A stretch of 64,000 nucleotides of DNA, taken from Mycobacterium lepraemurium (lineage in GTDB: Bacteria; Actinomycetota; Actinomycetes; Mycobacteriales; Mycobacteriaceae). Location of the stretch: positions 2,294,001 to 2,358,000 of the forward strand of contig CP021238.1 in the NCBI GenBank assembly GCA_002291465.1, in the 5' to 3' direction. The position numbers were made by a program, and so were the translations under genes. Below the pieces are notes generated by a model. The model saw only the letters and a program-made list of their open reading frames with translations. It was not told where the DNA came from and made no database searches. Below, in pieces: positions 41,795-52,287 of this stretch. Within the stretch, counting starts at the first letter, position 1. Every line of letters starts with the position of its first letter.

Positions 41795-43318
41795 GTGAAC
41801 ATCGCCGAGCACGCGCTCGCAGCCGCACAGTCGCCGGCCCTGATCACCGACGGCGGCACGATCTCGTACGGCGAACTGCACGACCGCAGCCGGCGGGTGG
41901 CCGCGGCGCTGCACGAGCTGAGGCTGCGCCGCGGCGACGGTGTGGCCCTGGTCTTGCCCAACCGGCCGGAGTTCCTCGAAATCACCTGGGGCTGCCAGCT
42001 TTCCGGCCTGTACTACACGCCGGTCAACACCCACTTCACCGCGGACGAGGCCGTTTACGTCATCGACGACTCGGATGCCAAGGCGGTCTTCGTCGACGCG
42101 TCGCTGCCCGGAATCGCCGCCCGGGTGCGCAGCGCCAACCCGGCGGTGCACATCGGGGTCTGGGGCAAGCTGCCCGGCTGGCGCGACTACGAGGGGGTAC
42201 TCGGCGCCGCCAGCGATGCCCCACCGGTGTCGGACGGATCGGAGATGCTGTATTCGTCCGGCACCACCGGCCGGCCCAAGGCGGTCCGGCAGCCACTTCC
42301 CCAGGACGGCAACGGGTCCTGGGCGCAGTCGGTGCTGGAGCTGGCGCTGATCCACAAGTACGACATGACGCAGCGCAGCGTCTACCTGTCCCCCGCCCCG
42401 CTCTACCACGCCGCGGGCGTGAACTACACGATGGCCGTCAACCGGGTCGGTGCCGCGTCGATCATCATGAGGAAGTTCGACGCCGAGACGGTTTTGCGGC
42501 TGATCGAGACGCACCGGGTGACGCACGCCCAGTTCGTGCCGACGATGTTCGTGCGCATGCTCAAGCTTCCGGCGGCGGTGCGGGACCGCTACGACGTGTC
42601 GAGCCTGCACTGCGTCATCCACGCCGCCGCACCCTGCCCGGTCGACGTCAAGAACCGGATGATGCGCTGGTTCGGCCCGACCATCCACGAATACTACGGC
42701 GGCACCGAGGGATTCGCGGGCACCAACATCGGCCCGCAGGAATGGCTCGCCCACCCCGGTTCGGTCGGCGTCCCGCTCGCACCGGTGCACGTGCTCGACG
42801 AGGACGGGCGGGAAGTCCCGGTCGGCCAGACCGGTGAGCTGTATTTCGAAGGCGGGCCCGACTTCGAGTACTTCAAGGACCCCGTCAAGACCGCGTCGGT
42901 GTACAACGAGCGCGGCTGGCGCTCGCTGGGCGACATGGGCCATCTCGATGAGGACGGCTACCTCTACCTCACCGACCGCTCGACGTTCACGATCGTGTCC
43001 GGCGGGGTCAACATCTATCCGCAGGAAGTCGAGAACCTGCTCGTGGTGCACCCAAAACTTCTCGACGCGGCGGTATTCGGCGTTCCCAACGACGAATTCG
43101 GCGAGGAAGTCAAGGCCGTCGTGCAGCCCGCCGACGGCGTGCCGCCCGGACCCGACCTGGCCGCCGAGTTCATCGCATACTGCCGGGCCCACCTGGCAGG
43201 CTACAAGTGCCCGCGCACCGTCGAGTTCGACACCCTGCACCGCGACTCGAACGGAAAGCTCTACAAGCGGCGTATCCGCGAACGTTACTGGCAGGGACGG
43301 GAATCCCGGATCGTGTGA
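41795..43318 (+). CDS. Acyl-CoA synthetase (FadD-like, ANL superfamily)
   Basis: An intact 507-residue AMP-forming ligase that would activate a carboxylic acid to its CoA thioester. Motifs: the P-loop SSGTTGRPKAV (near 150), YYGGTEG, the hinge region GDMGHLDEDGYLYLTDR, and the C-terminal catalytic lysine in SNGKLYKRRIR. The GTG start at 41795 lies 11 bp after the hydratase stop. Its place between a hydratase and a Rieske oxygenase suggests a dedicated catabolic substrate such as an aromatic or terpenoid acid. Substrate cannot be deduced. Confidence 0.85.
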   Translation: MNIAEHALAAAQSPALITDGGTISYGELHDRSRRVAAALHELRLRRGDGVALVLPNRPEFLEITWGCQLSGLYYTPVNTHFTADEAVYVIDDSDAKAVFVDASLPGIAARVRSANPAVHIGVWGKLPGWRDYEGVLGAASDAPPVSDGSEMLYSSGTTGRPKAVRQPLPQDGNGSWAQSVLELALIHKYDMTQRSVYLSPAPLYHAAGVNYTMAVNRVGAASIIMRKFDAETVLRLIETHRVTHAQFVPTMFVRMLKLPAAVRDRYDVSSLHCVIHAAAPCPVDVKNRMMRWFGPTIHEYYGGTEGFAGTNIGPQEWLAHPGSVGVPLAPVHVLDEDGREVPVGQTGELYFEGGPDFEYFKDPVKTASVYNERGWRSLGDMGHLDEDGYLYLTDRSTFTIVSGGVNIYPQEVENLLVVHPKLLDAAVFGVPNDEFGEEVKAVVQPADGVPPGPDLAAEFIAYCRAHLAGYKCPRTVEFDTLHRDSNGKLYKRRIRERYWQGRESRIV

Positions 43319-43336
43319 CCTGACGAGGATGGCAAG

Positions 43337-44722
43337 ATGGCTGTAGAGACGAGCAAGCCGCACACCGGCGTGAACGCGACGCCGCTGCCGGTGCCGTGGG
43401 CGGTGCAGACCCCCGACCGGATCCCCAAGCAGCGCTACTACGACCCGGAGTTCTACGCGCTGGAGAAGGAGGTATTCTGGCCGCGGGTGTGGCAGATGGC
43501 GTGCCGGCTCGAGGGGATCTCCAAGCCCGGTGATTTCGTCGAATACGAGATCCTCGACGAGTCCGTCATCGTGGTGCGGTTGGACGGCCAGACCGTGCGC
43601 GCCTACCACAACGCCTGCCGGCATCGGGGCGTGAAACTGATGGAAGGCAACGGGAATCGGCGCACCTTCGTGTGCCCGTTCCACGGATGGTGCCGGGGCC
43701 TGTACGGGCGCAACACGTTCGTGCTGCGGCCCGAAACCTTCGCGCAGGAGAATCTGGCGGCCGCCGACCTGCGACTGGTGTCGGTGCGCTGCGAACTGTG
43801 GGGCGGCTGTGCGTGGATCAACCTCGACGACGACGCGCCGGCGCTGCGCGACTGGATGGAGCCGTTCGCGTCGACCTACGACGCCTGGAAGGTCGAGTCG
43901 CTGCGGGTCGAGTGGTGGCAATCGTACCGGCTGCCGGTGAACTGGAAACTGGCGACGGCGGCGTTCATGGAGGGCTACCACGTTCCGCAGACCCATCCAC
44001 AGCTGCTGCCGGGCGCCCAGACCGGCGAGCCTTCGGCCGCAGTACATCCCGTCGTCGCGAGCAGCCTGTACTTCATGCGCACGCTGGGCGAGGGCATGGC
44101 CGGCATGACGCACCAGAACGACATCCGCATCGCCGAGGGCCTGCAGACCATGCGGCTGCCGTCCGACCCGGCCGCCGCGATGGCGGCGTGGCGCAGCGCC
44201 CTCAACGACGCCGTCGTCGACTGGCATCGCGACCGGGGCAGCGGTATGCCCGATCTCAACGAACTGGACCGCCGCGGGGTCACCGATGCGATCGGATTCG
44301 CCTTCCCGCACCACTTCATCCTGCCGACCTACAGCAGCGCATCGTCGTATCGCATCCGGCCGCTGGGACCCGAGGAAACCCTGTTCGAGATCTGGTCGCT
44401 GCCCCGGCTGCCCGGTGACGCCTCGGCCGGCAAACCGACACCGCCGGAATCGATGGCGCCCGACGACCCCCGCTGGCCGCCGGTCCCCGCCCAGGACTTC
44501 TCCAACCTGCCGCGTCAGCAGAAAGGCCTGCACTCCAAGAGCTTTGAGTTCATGCGGTTGTCCGACCGGATCGAAGGCCTGATCTCCAACTTCGAGCGGA
44601 TCATCGACGGCTTCCTGGCCGGGCTGCGCTACGATGCGCTGCTGCCGGCCATCCACAAGACCAACACCACCATCAACGTGCCGATCGTCGACTTCGGCTT
44701 CGGCGCCGTGGAGGCGCGATGA
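43337..44722 (+). CDS. Rieske non-heme iron oxygenase, alpha subunit
   Basis: An intact 461-residue ring-hydroxylating-type oxygenase. The Rieske cluster ligands are C94-x-H96 (NACRHRG) and C113-xx-H116 (FVCPFHGW). The catalytic iron site shows MEGYHVPQTHPQ with two histidines. The enzyme would hydroxylate an aromatic or steroid-like substrate with electrons from a reductase that is not encoded nearby. It starts 18 bp after the acyl-CoA synthetase, and its stop overlaps the next gene (ATGA). It is one of few undamaged genes in this cluster. Confidence 0.88.
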   Translation: MAVETSKPHTGVNATPLPVPWAVQTPDRIPKQRYYDPEFYALEKEVFWPRVWQMACRLEGISKPGDFVEYEILDESVIVVRLDGQTVRAYHNACRHRGVKLMEGNGNRRTFVCPFHGWCRGLYGRNTFVLRPETFAQENLAAADLRLVSVRCELWGGCAWINLDDDAPALRDWMEPFASTYDAWKVESLRVEWWQSYRLPVNWKLATAAFMEGYHVPQTHPQLLPGAQTGEPSAAVHPVVASSLYFMRTLGEGMAGMTHQNDIRIAEGLQTMRLPSDPAAAMAAWRSALNDAVVDWHRDRGSGMPDLNELDRRGVTDAIGFAFPHHFILPTYSSASSYRIRPLGPEETLFEIWSLPRLPGDASAGKPTPPESMAPDDPRWPPVPAQDFSNLPRQQKGLHSKSFEFMRLSDRIEGLISNFERIIDGFLAGLRYDALLPAIHKTNTTINVPIVDFGFGAVEAR

Positions 44723-46463
44723 GCGTGACGTGGGACCGCTCGGTGGATCTTCTCATCGCGGGCAGCGGCGGGGGCGGCATGGTGGCCGGGCTGGCCGCGC
44801 TGGACAGCGGACTCGAGCCGCTGATCGTCGCGAAGCAGTCACTGGTGGGCGGTTCGACGGGGCTCTCGGGCGGCATCGTCTGGTTGCCGAACAACCCGTT
44901 GATGCGGGCCGAGGGCGTCGCCGACTCGCACCAGGACGGGCTGGCCACCTGGCCGACGTGGTCGGCGACATCGGTGCGGCGTCCTCCCCCCGAGCGACGT
45001 GAAATGTTCCTCACCGCGGGCCACGAAATGATCAATTTCCTCACCCGCAGGGACGTCGCGCTGATCCGCTGCGCCGGCTGGAGCGACTACTACCCGAATC
45101 ACAAGGGCGGCAACGCGTCCGGCCGCGCCGTCGAGGCCGTCCCGTTCGATGCCGCGAAGCTGGGCAACTGGAGCGGGCGGGTGCAGCCGCCGCTGGCCCG
45201 CAACTACGGATACGTGGTGCTGACCAACGAATTGCGTTCGGTGCAGTACTTCAACCGCTCGGCGCGCACCTTCGCCGTGGCGGCCCGGGTGTTCGCCCGC
45301 GCCGCGGCGGCGCGGATGCGGCGCCGGCAGCTGCTCACCAACGGCGCTTCGCTGATCGCGCACATGCACAAGGCGCTGCTGGACCTCAGCGACGGGCAAC
45401 CACCGTTGTGGACGGATGCCGCGCTGACCGAGCTCGTCGTCGAGGACGGCCGAGTGGTCGGCGCGCGCATCGTGCGCGACGGCCGGGCGTGCGCCGTCGA
45501 GGCGCGCAAGGGAGTCTTGCTGGCGGCGGGCGGTTTAGGCCACAACAAGCAGATGCGCCGGCGCTACAGCGGTGACCAGCCCAATGAGGGCAGTGGTCGA
45601 TCGCCAACGCCGGCGACACCGGTGAGGTGCTCGAAGCGGCGATGCGGCTGGGCGCCAAGACCGACCTGATGGACTAATCCTGGTGGCTACCTTCTGTTTT
45701 CATTGCCAACGGCGGGGCGGTCGGTGCCTCTCTCGGCTCGGGGAGGCAGCGGTCGGGCGCGATCTATGTCGACTCGACCGGGCGGAGGTTCTGCAACGAG
45801 TCGAACTCCTACGTCGAGGTCGGCAAGGCCATGTACGCCAACAAGGCGGTGCCGTGCTGGATGATCTTCGACGACGGTTACGTACGCCGGTACGTCACGA
45901 GCGCGAACCCGCTGAAAACCCTGCGGCGCCACCAGCCGCTGCCGGCGGAGCTGATCGAGTCCGGCGCCGTCAATCGCACCGCGACCATCGCCGGGCTGGC
46001 CGGCGAAACCGACCTTCCCGCAGACGAACTCGCGCGCACCGTTGAACGCTTCAATCGGTTCGCGGCCAAGGGCCTGGACCCGGACTTCGGCCGCGGCCAG
46101 TCAGCCTACAACGACTGCCTGGGCGACCCGGGGTATCGGCCCAACGCCGCGATCGGACCGCTCGACACCGCGCCCTACTACGCCACCCGGGTGTTCCCCG
46201 CCGATGTGGGCACGTGCGGCGGCGTGATCACCAACGAGTACGCGCAGGTGCTCGACCAACACGACCGGGTGATCGAGGGCCTGTATGCCACCGGCAACAC
46301 CACCGCGACCGTGATGGGCCGCACCTATCCGGGTGCGGGGGCGAGCATCGCCAACTCGATGGTGTTCGGGTACGTCGCCGCCCGGCACGCGGCCGGCCGC
46401 AGGATCGCCGACGTACCTCCGCGCGCCATCGCCGGCGTGCCTCCGCGCCGAGTGTGCGACTAG
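44719..46463 (+). pseudogene. FAD-dependent 3-ketosteroid dehydrogenase-like protein, multiple lesions
   Basis: A KstD/FrdA-type flavoprotein: the dinucleotide motif IAGSGGGGMVAGLAAL, STGLSGGIVWLPNN, and C-terminal GLYATGNTTATVMG and TYPGAGASIANSMVFG. A -1 near 44947 and a +1 in the C6 run at 44986-44991 compensate each other after 13 scrambled codons. A -1 near 45590 shifts the frame, and TAA at 45675-45677 interrupts before SWWLPSVF. The remaining C-terminal part is open to 46463. A 3-ketosteroid Delta1- or related dehydrogenation is the likely ancestral role. The stop lies inside a palindromic repeat. Confidence 0.8.
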
Positions 46464-46500
46464 TTTCACGCTCGGTCGCGAGCGTGAAACTAACTTCACG
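46449..46500. repeat. Palindromic repeat element, copies 2a/2b
   Basis: A degenerate unit (CGAGTGTGCGACTAG then TTTCACGCTCG, 46449-46474) is followed by GCGAGCGTGAAACTAACTT and CACG at 46478-46500. The latter is identical to the core of the element at 2029-2051. The stops of both convergent genes (46461-46463 plus strand, 46496-46498 minus strand) lie within it. Confidence 0.75.
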
Positions 46501-47347
46501 TTGGCGGAGAACTCTTTTCGTCCGGCTTGTCGACGAACTCGCGCGGCTTCATGCCCGACCGCATCAGCTCGTCCCACCGCGCCTGCACGTCGGAGGCGGC
46601 GCCGACCATGTTGGTCAGGATGTGGCTGACCTGCAGGTGCACCCGCATGCCCATCAACTCCCACGCCCGTTTCACGTTGTTCTTGACCGCCATCAGTGTG
46701 GTCAACGGGATCTGGGCGATCTTGCGGGCCATCTCCTCGACGGTGTCCTCGAGGTCGTCGCGCGCCACCACCTTGTTGAGCAGCCCCCAGTCGAGAGCCT
46801 GTTGCGCGGAAAGCGTCGGCGCCAGCAGCAACCAGTCCATGGTGCGGTGCCAGTTCATCATCAGCCAGGGCTCGACCATGGTGTGCCCGCCGGGCTCGCC
46901 GAGGCTCTGGGCAAGGGGCATCTGGAAATACGCGTCCTCGGAGGCGATGCAGAAGTCGGTCAGTAAGCCGAGATAGATTCCACCGCCCATGCAGTAGCCG
47001 TGGATTTGGGAGATGGTCGGCTTGGGAAACTCCCACAGATACAGCGTCGGCCACAAGAACAGGTCGGCGGTGCCCTTGTAGAGGTCTTCGAAGGTCTCCC
47101 CGAAATCGGGATACGGGTTTTCGTCCGGGCCCCACCGGGCCACGTGGCCGCCGCAGAATCCCTTGCCGTTGGCCTTGATGATGACGACCTTGATGTCCTT
47201 GTCCCGGCCGGCCTCGTGCAGGCAGTCGTCGACCTCGGTGACCAGCACCGTGTCCTTGGTGTTCGCCTTGTCGACCCGATTGAGCACGATCCGCGCGATC
47301 GGCGGTTCCCGCTCGTAGCTGACCGCTTCCAGGACGCGCCGCTCCAT
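46496..47347 (-). CDS. Enoyl-CoA hydratase/isomerase family protein
   Basis: An intact 283-residue crotonase: ERRVLEAVSYEREPPIARIVL, DIKVVIIKANGKGFCGGH (oxyanion hole), PTISQIHGYCMGGGIYLGL and PLAQSLGEPGG. The C-terminal region RAWELMGMRVHLQVSHIL is shared with the broken plus-strand hydratase at 40925-41784, and the two are clearly paralogues. The ATG at 47347 gives the same N-terminal length as that paralogue. It closes the catabolic cluster from the other strand. Substrate unknown; the family includes hydratases, isomerases and hydrolases. Confidence 0.82.
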   Translation of the reverse strand: MERRVLEAVSYEREPPIARIVLNRVDKANTKDTVLVTEVDDCLHEAGRDKDIKVVIIKANGKGFCGGHVARWGPDENPYPDFGETFEDLYKGTADLFLWPTLYLWEFPKPTISQIHGYCMGGGIYLGLLTDFCIASEDAYFQMPLAQSLGEPGGHTMVEPWLMMNWHRTMDWLLLAPTLSAQQALDWGLLNKVVARDDLEDTVEEMARKIAQIPLTTLMAVKNNVKRAWELMGMRVHLQVSHILTNMVGAASDVQARWDELMRSGMKPREFVDKPDEKSSPPT

Positions 47348-47702
47348 CAGGCAGACATTGCCGGAGACCGGCCCGGCCGAAATCGGCTTTGCGCTGCTCA
47401 CCGTGCTCGGGTTGCGGCCGTTTAGCGGTCCGGGGCGGCGATAGGCTAGGCTGGTCGCAACATTGGCGTCACTGCCACGAGCACAGTCATGAACACTGAC
47501 ATGAACCGCCAACCCGTCGTGGAAAGTTTCTCTCCCACCGGTACCGACGCCGTAGACCGCCCCCGGCACCCGGATGATCCGTGCATCCCGCACTGGCTTG
47601 TCTCGCGGCGATCGATTTTGCCAGCCGGCAATCTCGCCACCTCGCGCCGGCCCGCGGGACGTCCTCGTCTCCCACCCGGCGCTGCCTGAAAGGCGCCGGA
47701 AA

Positions 47703-49094
47703 GTGACCACCCCAAGAATTTTGCCGATCTCGGCGTGCCCGCCCGGATCGTCGATGCGCTGACGGCGCGCGGTATCACGAGCCCGTTCCCCATCCAGTCC
47801 GAAACCCTGCACGACACCCTTGCCGGGCGAGATGTGCTGGGCCGCGGGAAAACCGGCAGCGGCAAGACGCTCGCGTTCTCGATTCCGCTCGTCGGCCGGC
47901 TGTGCACCGCGAACCGGCGTCCCGCACGGCCAACGGGTTTGGTGCTGGCACCCACCCGGGAGCTGGCGACGCAGATCACCGCGACGCTCGAGCCGTTGGC
48001 GGCGGCTGGCCTGCGGGTCAGCACGATCTTCGGCGGCGTCTCGCAACACCGCCAGGTGACCGCGCTGAAGGCCGGGGTGGACATCGTGGTGCCTGCCCCG
48101 GCCGGCTCGAGGATCTGATGCGGCAGCGTTTGATAAGCCTGGAGGCGGTGCGGGTCACCGTGATCGGCGAGGCGGATCACAATGACCAATCTCGGCTTTC
48201 TGCCCGGCGTCACCCGGATTCTGGCCGCCACGCCCAATGATGACCAGCGGCTGCTGTTTTCGGCGACGCTGGACAACGGGGTGGACAAGCTGGTCACCCG
48301 GTTCCTCCGCGACGCGGTGCTGCACTCCGTCGACGAGGCCAATTCGCCCGTGTCCGAGATGACCCATCATGTGTTCCACGTCGACAGCGCGCAGGCGAAG
48401 AAGGAGTTGGTGCACCGGCTCGCATCAGGCACCGGGCGCCGAATCCTGTTCCTGCGCACCAAACATCAAGCGCGCAAGCTCGCCAGGCAACTCACCGAAT
48501 CGGGGGTTCCCTCGGTCGACCTGCACGGTAACCTGTCCCAGCCCGCGCGGGAGCGCAACCTGGCCATGTTCGCCGCCGGCAGCGCCCGGGTACTGGTCGC
48601 GACGGACATCGCGGCGCGCGGCGTGCACGTCTACGAGGTCGAGCTCGTCGTGCACATCTACCCGCCCAGCGAGCACAAGTCCTATCTGCACCGGTCCGGG
48701 CGCACCGCGCGGGCCGGCAGCGCCGGCGACGTCGTCACGGTGGTGCTGCCCGAGCAGCGCGAACACACCCGGGCGCTGATGCGCAAGGCCGGTATCGACG
48801 TCGCACCCCAGCGGGTGACCGCCGGCTCGGAGGAGGTGCACGCACTCGTCGGCCCGACCGCGCCCCCGAAGCCGCCCGCGGTCGCCGGGGTGCCGTCCCA
48901 CCCGACCGGGCCGCATCGGGCGGCTGCCGCGGGACAACGGCGCCGGCGCAGCGGCCGGTCGGCGAGGACGACCGCGGCGCACGACGCCTCCCCGCACCGG
49001 CCCGGCGACCCGACCGTCGCCGCGCCAGCCGCACCCAGGGCAGCGCGGGATAGGCTGCGGCTCAACGCCTCTCAACCGTCGGCTCGGATTAAGA
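47703..49094 (+). pseudogene. DEAD-box RNA helicase (RhlE-like), three frameshifts and altered DEAD motif
   Basis: A helicase read in pieces. A GTG at 47703 and a missing C near 47711 precede NFADLGVP. Motifs Q (PFPIQSET) and I (GKTGSGKT) and PTREL follow. A missing G near 48091 splits VDIVV from ACPGRLEDL. The DEAD box itself reads GEAD. An extra A near 48180 precedes MTNLGFLPG. The second RecA domain is then open, with LLFSATLD, LVATDIAARG and HRSGRTARAG. The basic tail runs to about 49094, where a stop may have been lost (the open frame ends at 49222). It resembles RhlE (Rv3211). Confidence 0.75.
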
Positions 49095-49643
49095 GGCCCG
49101 GGCCAGCAGCCAGGCCTGGCCGTCAGCCTCTCCGGAGGCGATCGGCTCCAGATCGGCGAACGCGGCGGTCAGTTCGCCGGGCGCCGCGCGGAACGGGCCC
49201 GGGCCGGCTCCCACCTCGCTGAGCACGGCGATGGCCAGCAGCCCGCCCGGCGCCAGCCGTTCGACGATGGCCCGGTCGAGGCGGCGGTCGCGGAACTTGC
49301 AGCAGACGATGACGTCGGCGGGTGGCCCCACCGGCAGCCCGCTGTCTAGATCGGCGACGTCGAAGCGGCACCGCTCGCCCACCCCGGCGCGCCGGGCCAG
49401 GTCCCGCGCCTGGCCGATCGCCACCGGCGACACGTCCAGGCCCAGCACGTGCAGCCCGCGCAACGTCAGCCACACCGCCCCGGTCCCCTGCCCGCAGGCC
49501 AGGTCCAGCGCCTGTCCGGCGGCCGGGAACACGTCCGCGTGGCGCGCGAAAACACCGGGCGGCGCAACCGAACTCAGCGGCGGCGGGCCTTTCGCCGCGT
49601 ACCGCTCGTCCCAGCGATGCCGGTCGGCTTCGCACATGCGCAT
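49089..49643 (-). CDS. Class I SAM-dependent methyltransferase
   Basis: An intact 184-residue methyltransferase with DRHRWDERYAAKGPP at the start, SAM motif I as ALDLACGQGTGAVWL, GLDVSPVAIGQAR (acidic loop) and LAPGGLLAIAVL (motif III). The layout matches small TehB/thiopurine-type methyltransferases common in actinobacteria. The second ATG (MCEADRH) is an equally good start. It is convergent with the damaged helicase. Substrate unknown. Confidence 0.78.
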   Translation of the reverse strand: MRMCEADRHRWDERYAAKGPPPLSSVAPPGVFARHADVFPAAGQALDLACGQGTGAVWLTLRGLHVLGLDVSPVAIGQARDLARRAGVGERCRFDVADLDSGLPVGPPADVIVCCKFRDRRLDRAIVERLAPGGLLAIAVLSEVGAGPGPFRAAPGELTAAFADLEPIASGEADGQAWLLARAS

Positions 49644-49733
49644 CTCCTCCGCCCAGCCACTCTAGGTCCGGCCGCCGCGTGCTGACCGGACGGCACTCGC
49701 TGTTGGCGGCGGGCTCATTCCTACACTCCACGG

Positions 49734-50352
49734 GTGCCCGAAGATGCGTCATCGCCGGTCATCGCCGGTGGGGCCGGCGGCGGCGCCCCCACCGGAGCGG
49801 CGCGCCGATCCGACCGCCGGCCCGGACAGACGATCCGCAAAGTCCTCGACGCCGGGTTGCAGGAGTTGCGGGAATCGTCCTACGCCGGCTTGACGATGCG
49901 CGCCGTGGCGACCCGCACGGGGGTATCACCGGGCCAGTGCCTACACCTACTTTCCGTCGAAGAGCGCCCTGGTGGCGGCGGTGTACCTGCGCTTTCTGCG
50001 CGACCTGCCGGTGCACACCGACGTCAACGAGACGGCCCAGCGTAGGGTCAGCGCCACGCTGCGGGACATGGCGGTGGTGGTCGCCGATGAGACGGAGTTG
50101 ACCGCCGCCTGCGGTGCGGCGCTGATGGCCAACGATCCGGCGGCCAAGCCGCTGCGGGAGCAGATCGGCGAGGAGGTGTCCCGGCGGATCGCGGCCGCGT
50201 TGGGGCCGGGCTGGCCGCGCGCCGTCAAGTCCACCCTGCAGATGACCTTCTCGGGTGCGCTGATGACCGCCCGGTTCGTCAGCTTCGCCGAGATCTCCGG
50301 ACAGCTCGACGAGGCCGTCGACCTCATCCTGGGCGCCGCGCGGGAGTCATGA
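49734..50352 (+). pseudogene. TetR-family transcriptional regulator, frameshifted
   Basis: The helix-turn-helix half (RPGQTIRKVLDAGLQELRES, LTMRAVATRTGVSP) is separated from the rest by one extra G near 49932. Removing it yields ASAYTYFPSKSALVAAVYLRF, the recognition-helix end, and the ligand-binding domain to AARES at 50352. It faces the amidohydrolase gene 36 bp away and may have controlled neighbouring catabolic genes. The loss falls inside the DNA-binding domain, so no functional repressor is expected. Confidence 0.75.
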
Positions 50353-50388
50353 ACACACGAAATCAACTGTTCTGAAGGATGATTCGTA

Positions 50389-52103
50389 CTAGCCGGTGCT
50401 GACCAGGGCGTGCGACGGCCGGCCCGCGCGAAGGAACTGACCGTATCGCTGCTTGCCCAGCTGCGGCGCGACCCGACCGGAGCCGAACGCAAACTTCCCG
50501 GCCACCAGCACCGCAGTGACCGTGTCGTCGTTGCGGTTCACCATCCGCGACAACCCGCCGTAGGACGCAACCGGATGCTCGGCATAGCGGTCGAGCGACT
50601 CGTCGAGCCTGGCGGGATCGATAACGACGATGTCGGCGCGGTCGCCTACGCGCAGGGTGCCGGCGTCGATGCCGTACCACCGCCCGAGTTCGCCGGTGAG
50701 CCGGTGCCCGGCGTGCTCCATAGAGATGAAGGGCTTACCGGCTTTCTGGGCGTCGTGCGCGTGCCGCAGCCCGGAGTTGTAGAACGCCATGTTGCGCAGG
50801 TGCGCCCCGGCGTCGGAGAACCCCATCTGAACGGTGGGGGCTCTGGGCCATCTTCCGCAGCACCTCGGGACGATGGTTGCAGACGGTGGTGCTCCAGCGC
50901 AGCCGCTCGCCGTGCTCGACGACCAGGTCCAGGAACGCGTCGACCGGGTGCAGGCCGCCGGGCTGGCCGTCGTCGCGATCTCGGCGTCGAAGAAGTCGCG
51001 GTGCCACACCCGGGGCCCGAATCTGCTGTCGTAGTCCTTGCGGAACCGGCGCCGGTATCCTGCGTCTCGCATCAGCCGATTGCGCTCGATCTCAGTCTGC
51101 AGGTGCAGGGCCGCGGCGCCGGAACCGAACTCCTCGAACACCACCAGCGAAATCCCGTCCGCGTACACCTCGAACGGCACCGGTAGGTGCTGCCAGCGGA
51201 AGTCGCCGCCAAGGGCATTGACGACCCGGGCGAGCCGGTCCATCACGTGGATCACGAACGGTATGGCCTTGATGTCGGCCGCCGACAGCAGGCTGGTCTT
51301 CAGCCGCGGCCGGCCGAACCCGAGCGACGTCATCAGCTGCGACAGCACCGACAGCGGATTCGTGATGTCCGGCCCCGACTGCAGGATCTTGTCGCGCCGC
51401 CGCAGGATCGCGTTCAGCCGGCGCAGCTCGCGCGGCGCGGCGTAGCTCGAGGGCAGGGTGCGCCACCGGCACACCTCGCCGTCGAGCTTGTCGAACAACA
51501 GCTGCTGCGAGGACATCCGGACGAACCCCTCGTCGAGTGCCTCGTTGAGCATCGCCTCCATCCGGGCCAATTCGGCCGCGGACGGCCGGACGTCCTTGCG
51601 GGTCGCCCGGTCCAGTCCCATGGTGGCGGCGCGCATGTCCGAATACCCGATGAACGCCGCGACGTTCGGGCCCAGGTTGCGCCGCTCGAGTTCGGCCACG
51701 TACTCCTTGGGGTTGGTCCAGGACGGACCGCCTCCAGGTGCTCGATGACGTAGCGCCGCGGGATCGCCTCCACCCGGCCGAAGATGTCACCCGCGTCGAC
51801 GTTGTCCAGGTAGACCGTCGACAGCGAGCGCGAGCCCAGCAGCACCGTGGTCACACCGTGCCGCAACGACTCGGAAAGCTCCGGCTCACAAAGCATTTCG
51901 ACGTCGTAGTGGGTGTGGATGTCGATGATGCCGGGGATCACCCATTGGCCGGAGGCTTCGATGACGGCCTCGCCGGCGGTGTCCAGCGGCCCTGCGGCGA
52001 TCGTGACGACGCGGCCGTCGCGCACGCCGATGTCCCGCATCGCCGACGGTCCGCCCGTCCCGTCGAACCAGCACCCGTTGGTGATCACGGTGTCGTAGCT
52101 CAT
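50389..52103 (-). pseudogene. Amidohydrolase (D-aminoacylase-like), several frameshifts
   Basis: A metal-dependent amidohydrolase of the N-acyl-D-amino-acid deacylase type, about 570 codons. The N-terminus MSYDTVITNGCWFDGTGGPS and the metal motif DIHTHYD are followed by a frame change near 51728, before TNPKEYVAELERRNLGP. Around 50970 frame and some sequence are lost before GGLHPVDAFLDLVVEHGE, and the frame returns near 50835 at TVQMGFSDAGAHLRNM. The rest runs to 50389. At least three lesions. A second TetR gene diverges from it. Confidence 0.8.
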
Positions 52104-52287
52104 CGGTCGGCCTTTCTGTCCAGCCGGCACGCCGGAAGAGATTCGCAGTGATCATACACGATGGGAATAGTGTCTTGCCGGGTTGCGGGCGCCCCGACGC
52201 GTGGGTTAGCCAGCGAAGATCCGGCGGTGACGGAGGCTAAGATCCAGCTGTGGGGATCACCGGCTACGAGCTTGCCATCGGGTAATC

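Noticed and set aside
41714..44656. 980-codon open frame on the minus strand
   Set aside because: It is antisense to the ligase and Rieske genes, which have clear motifs. Long open antisense frames are expected at this GC content.
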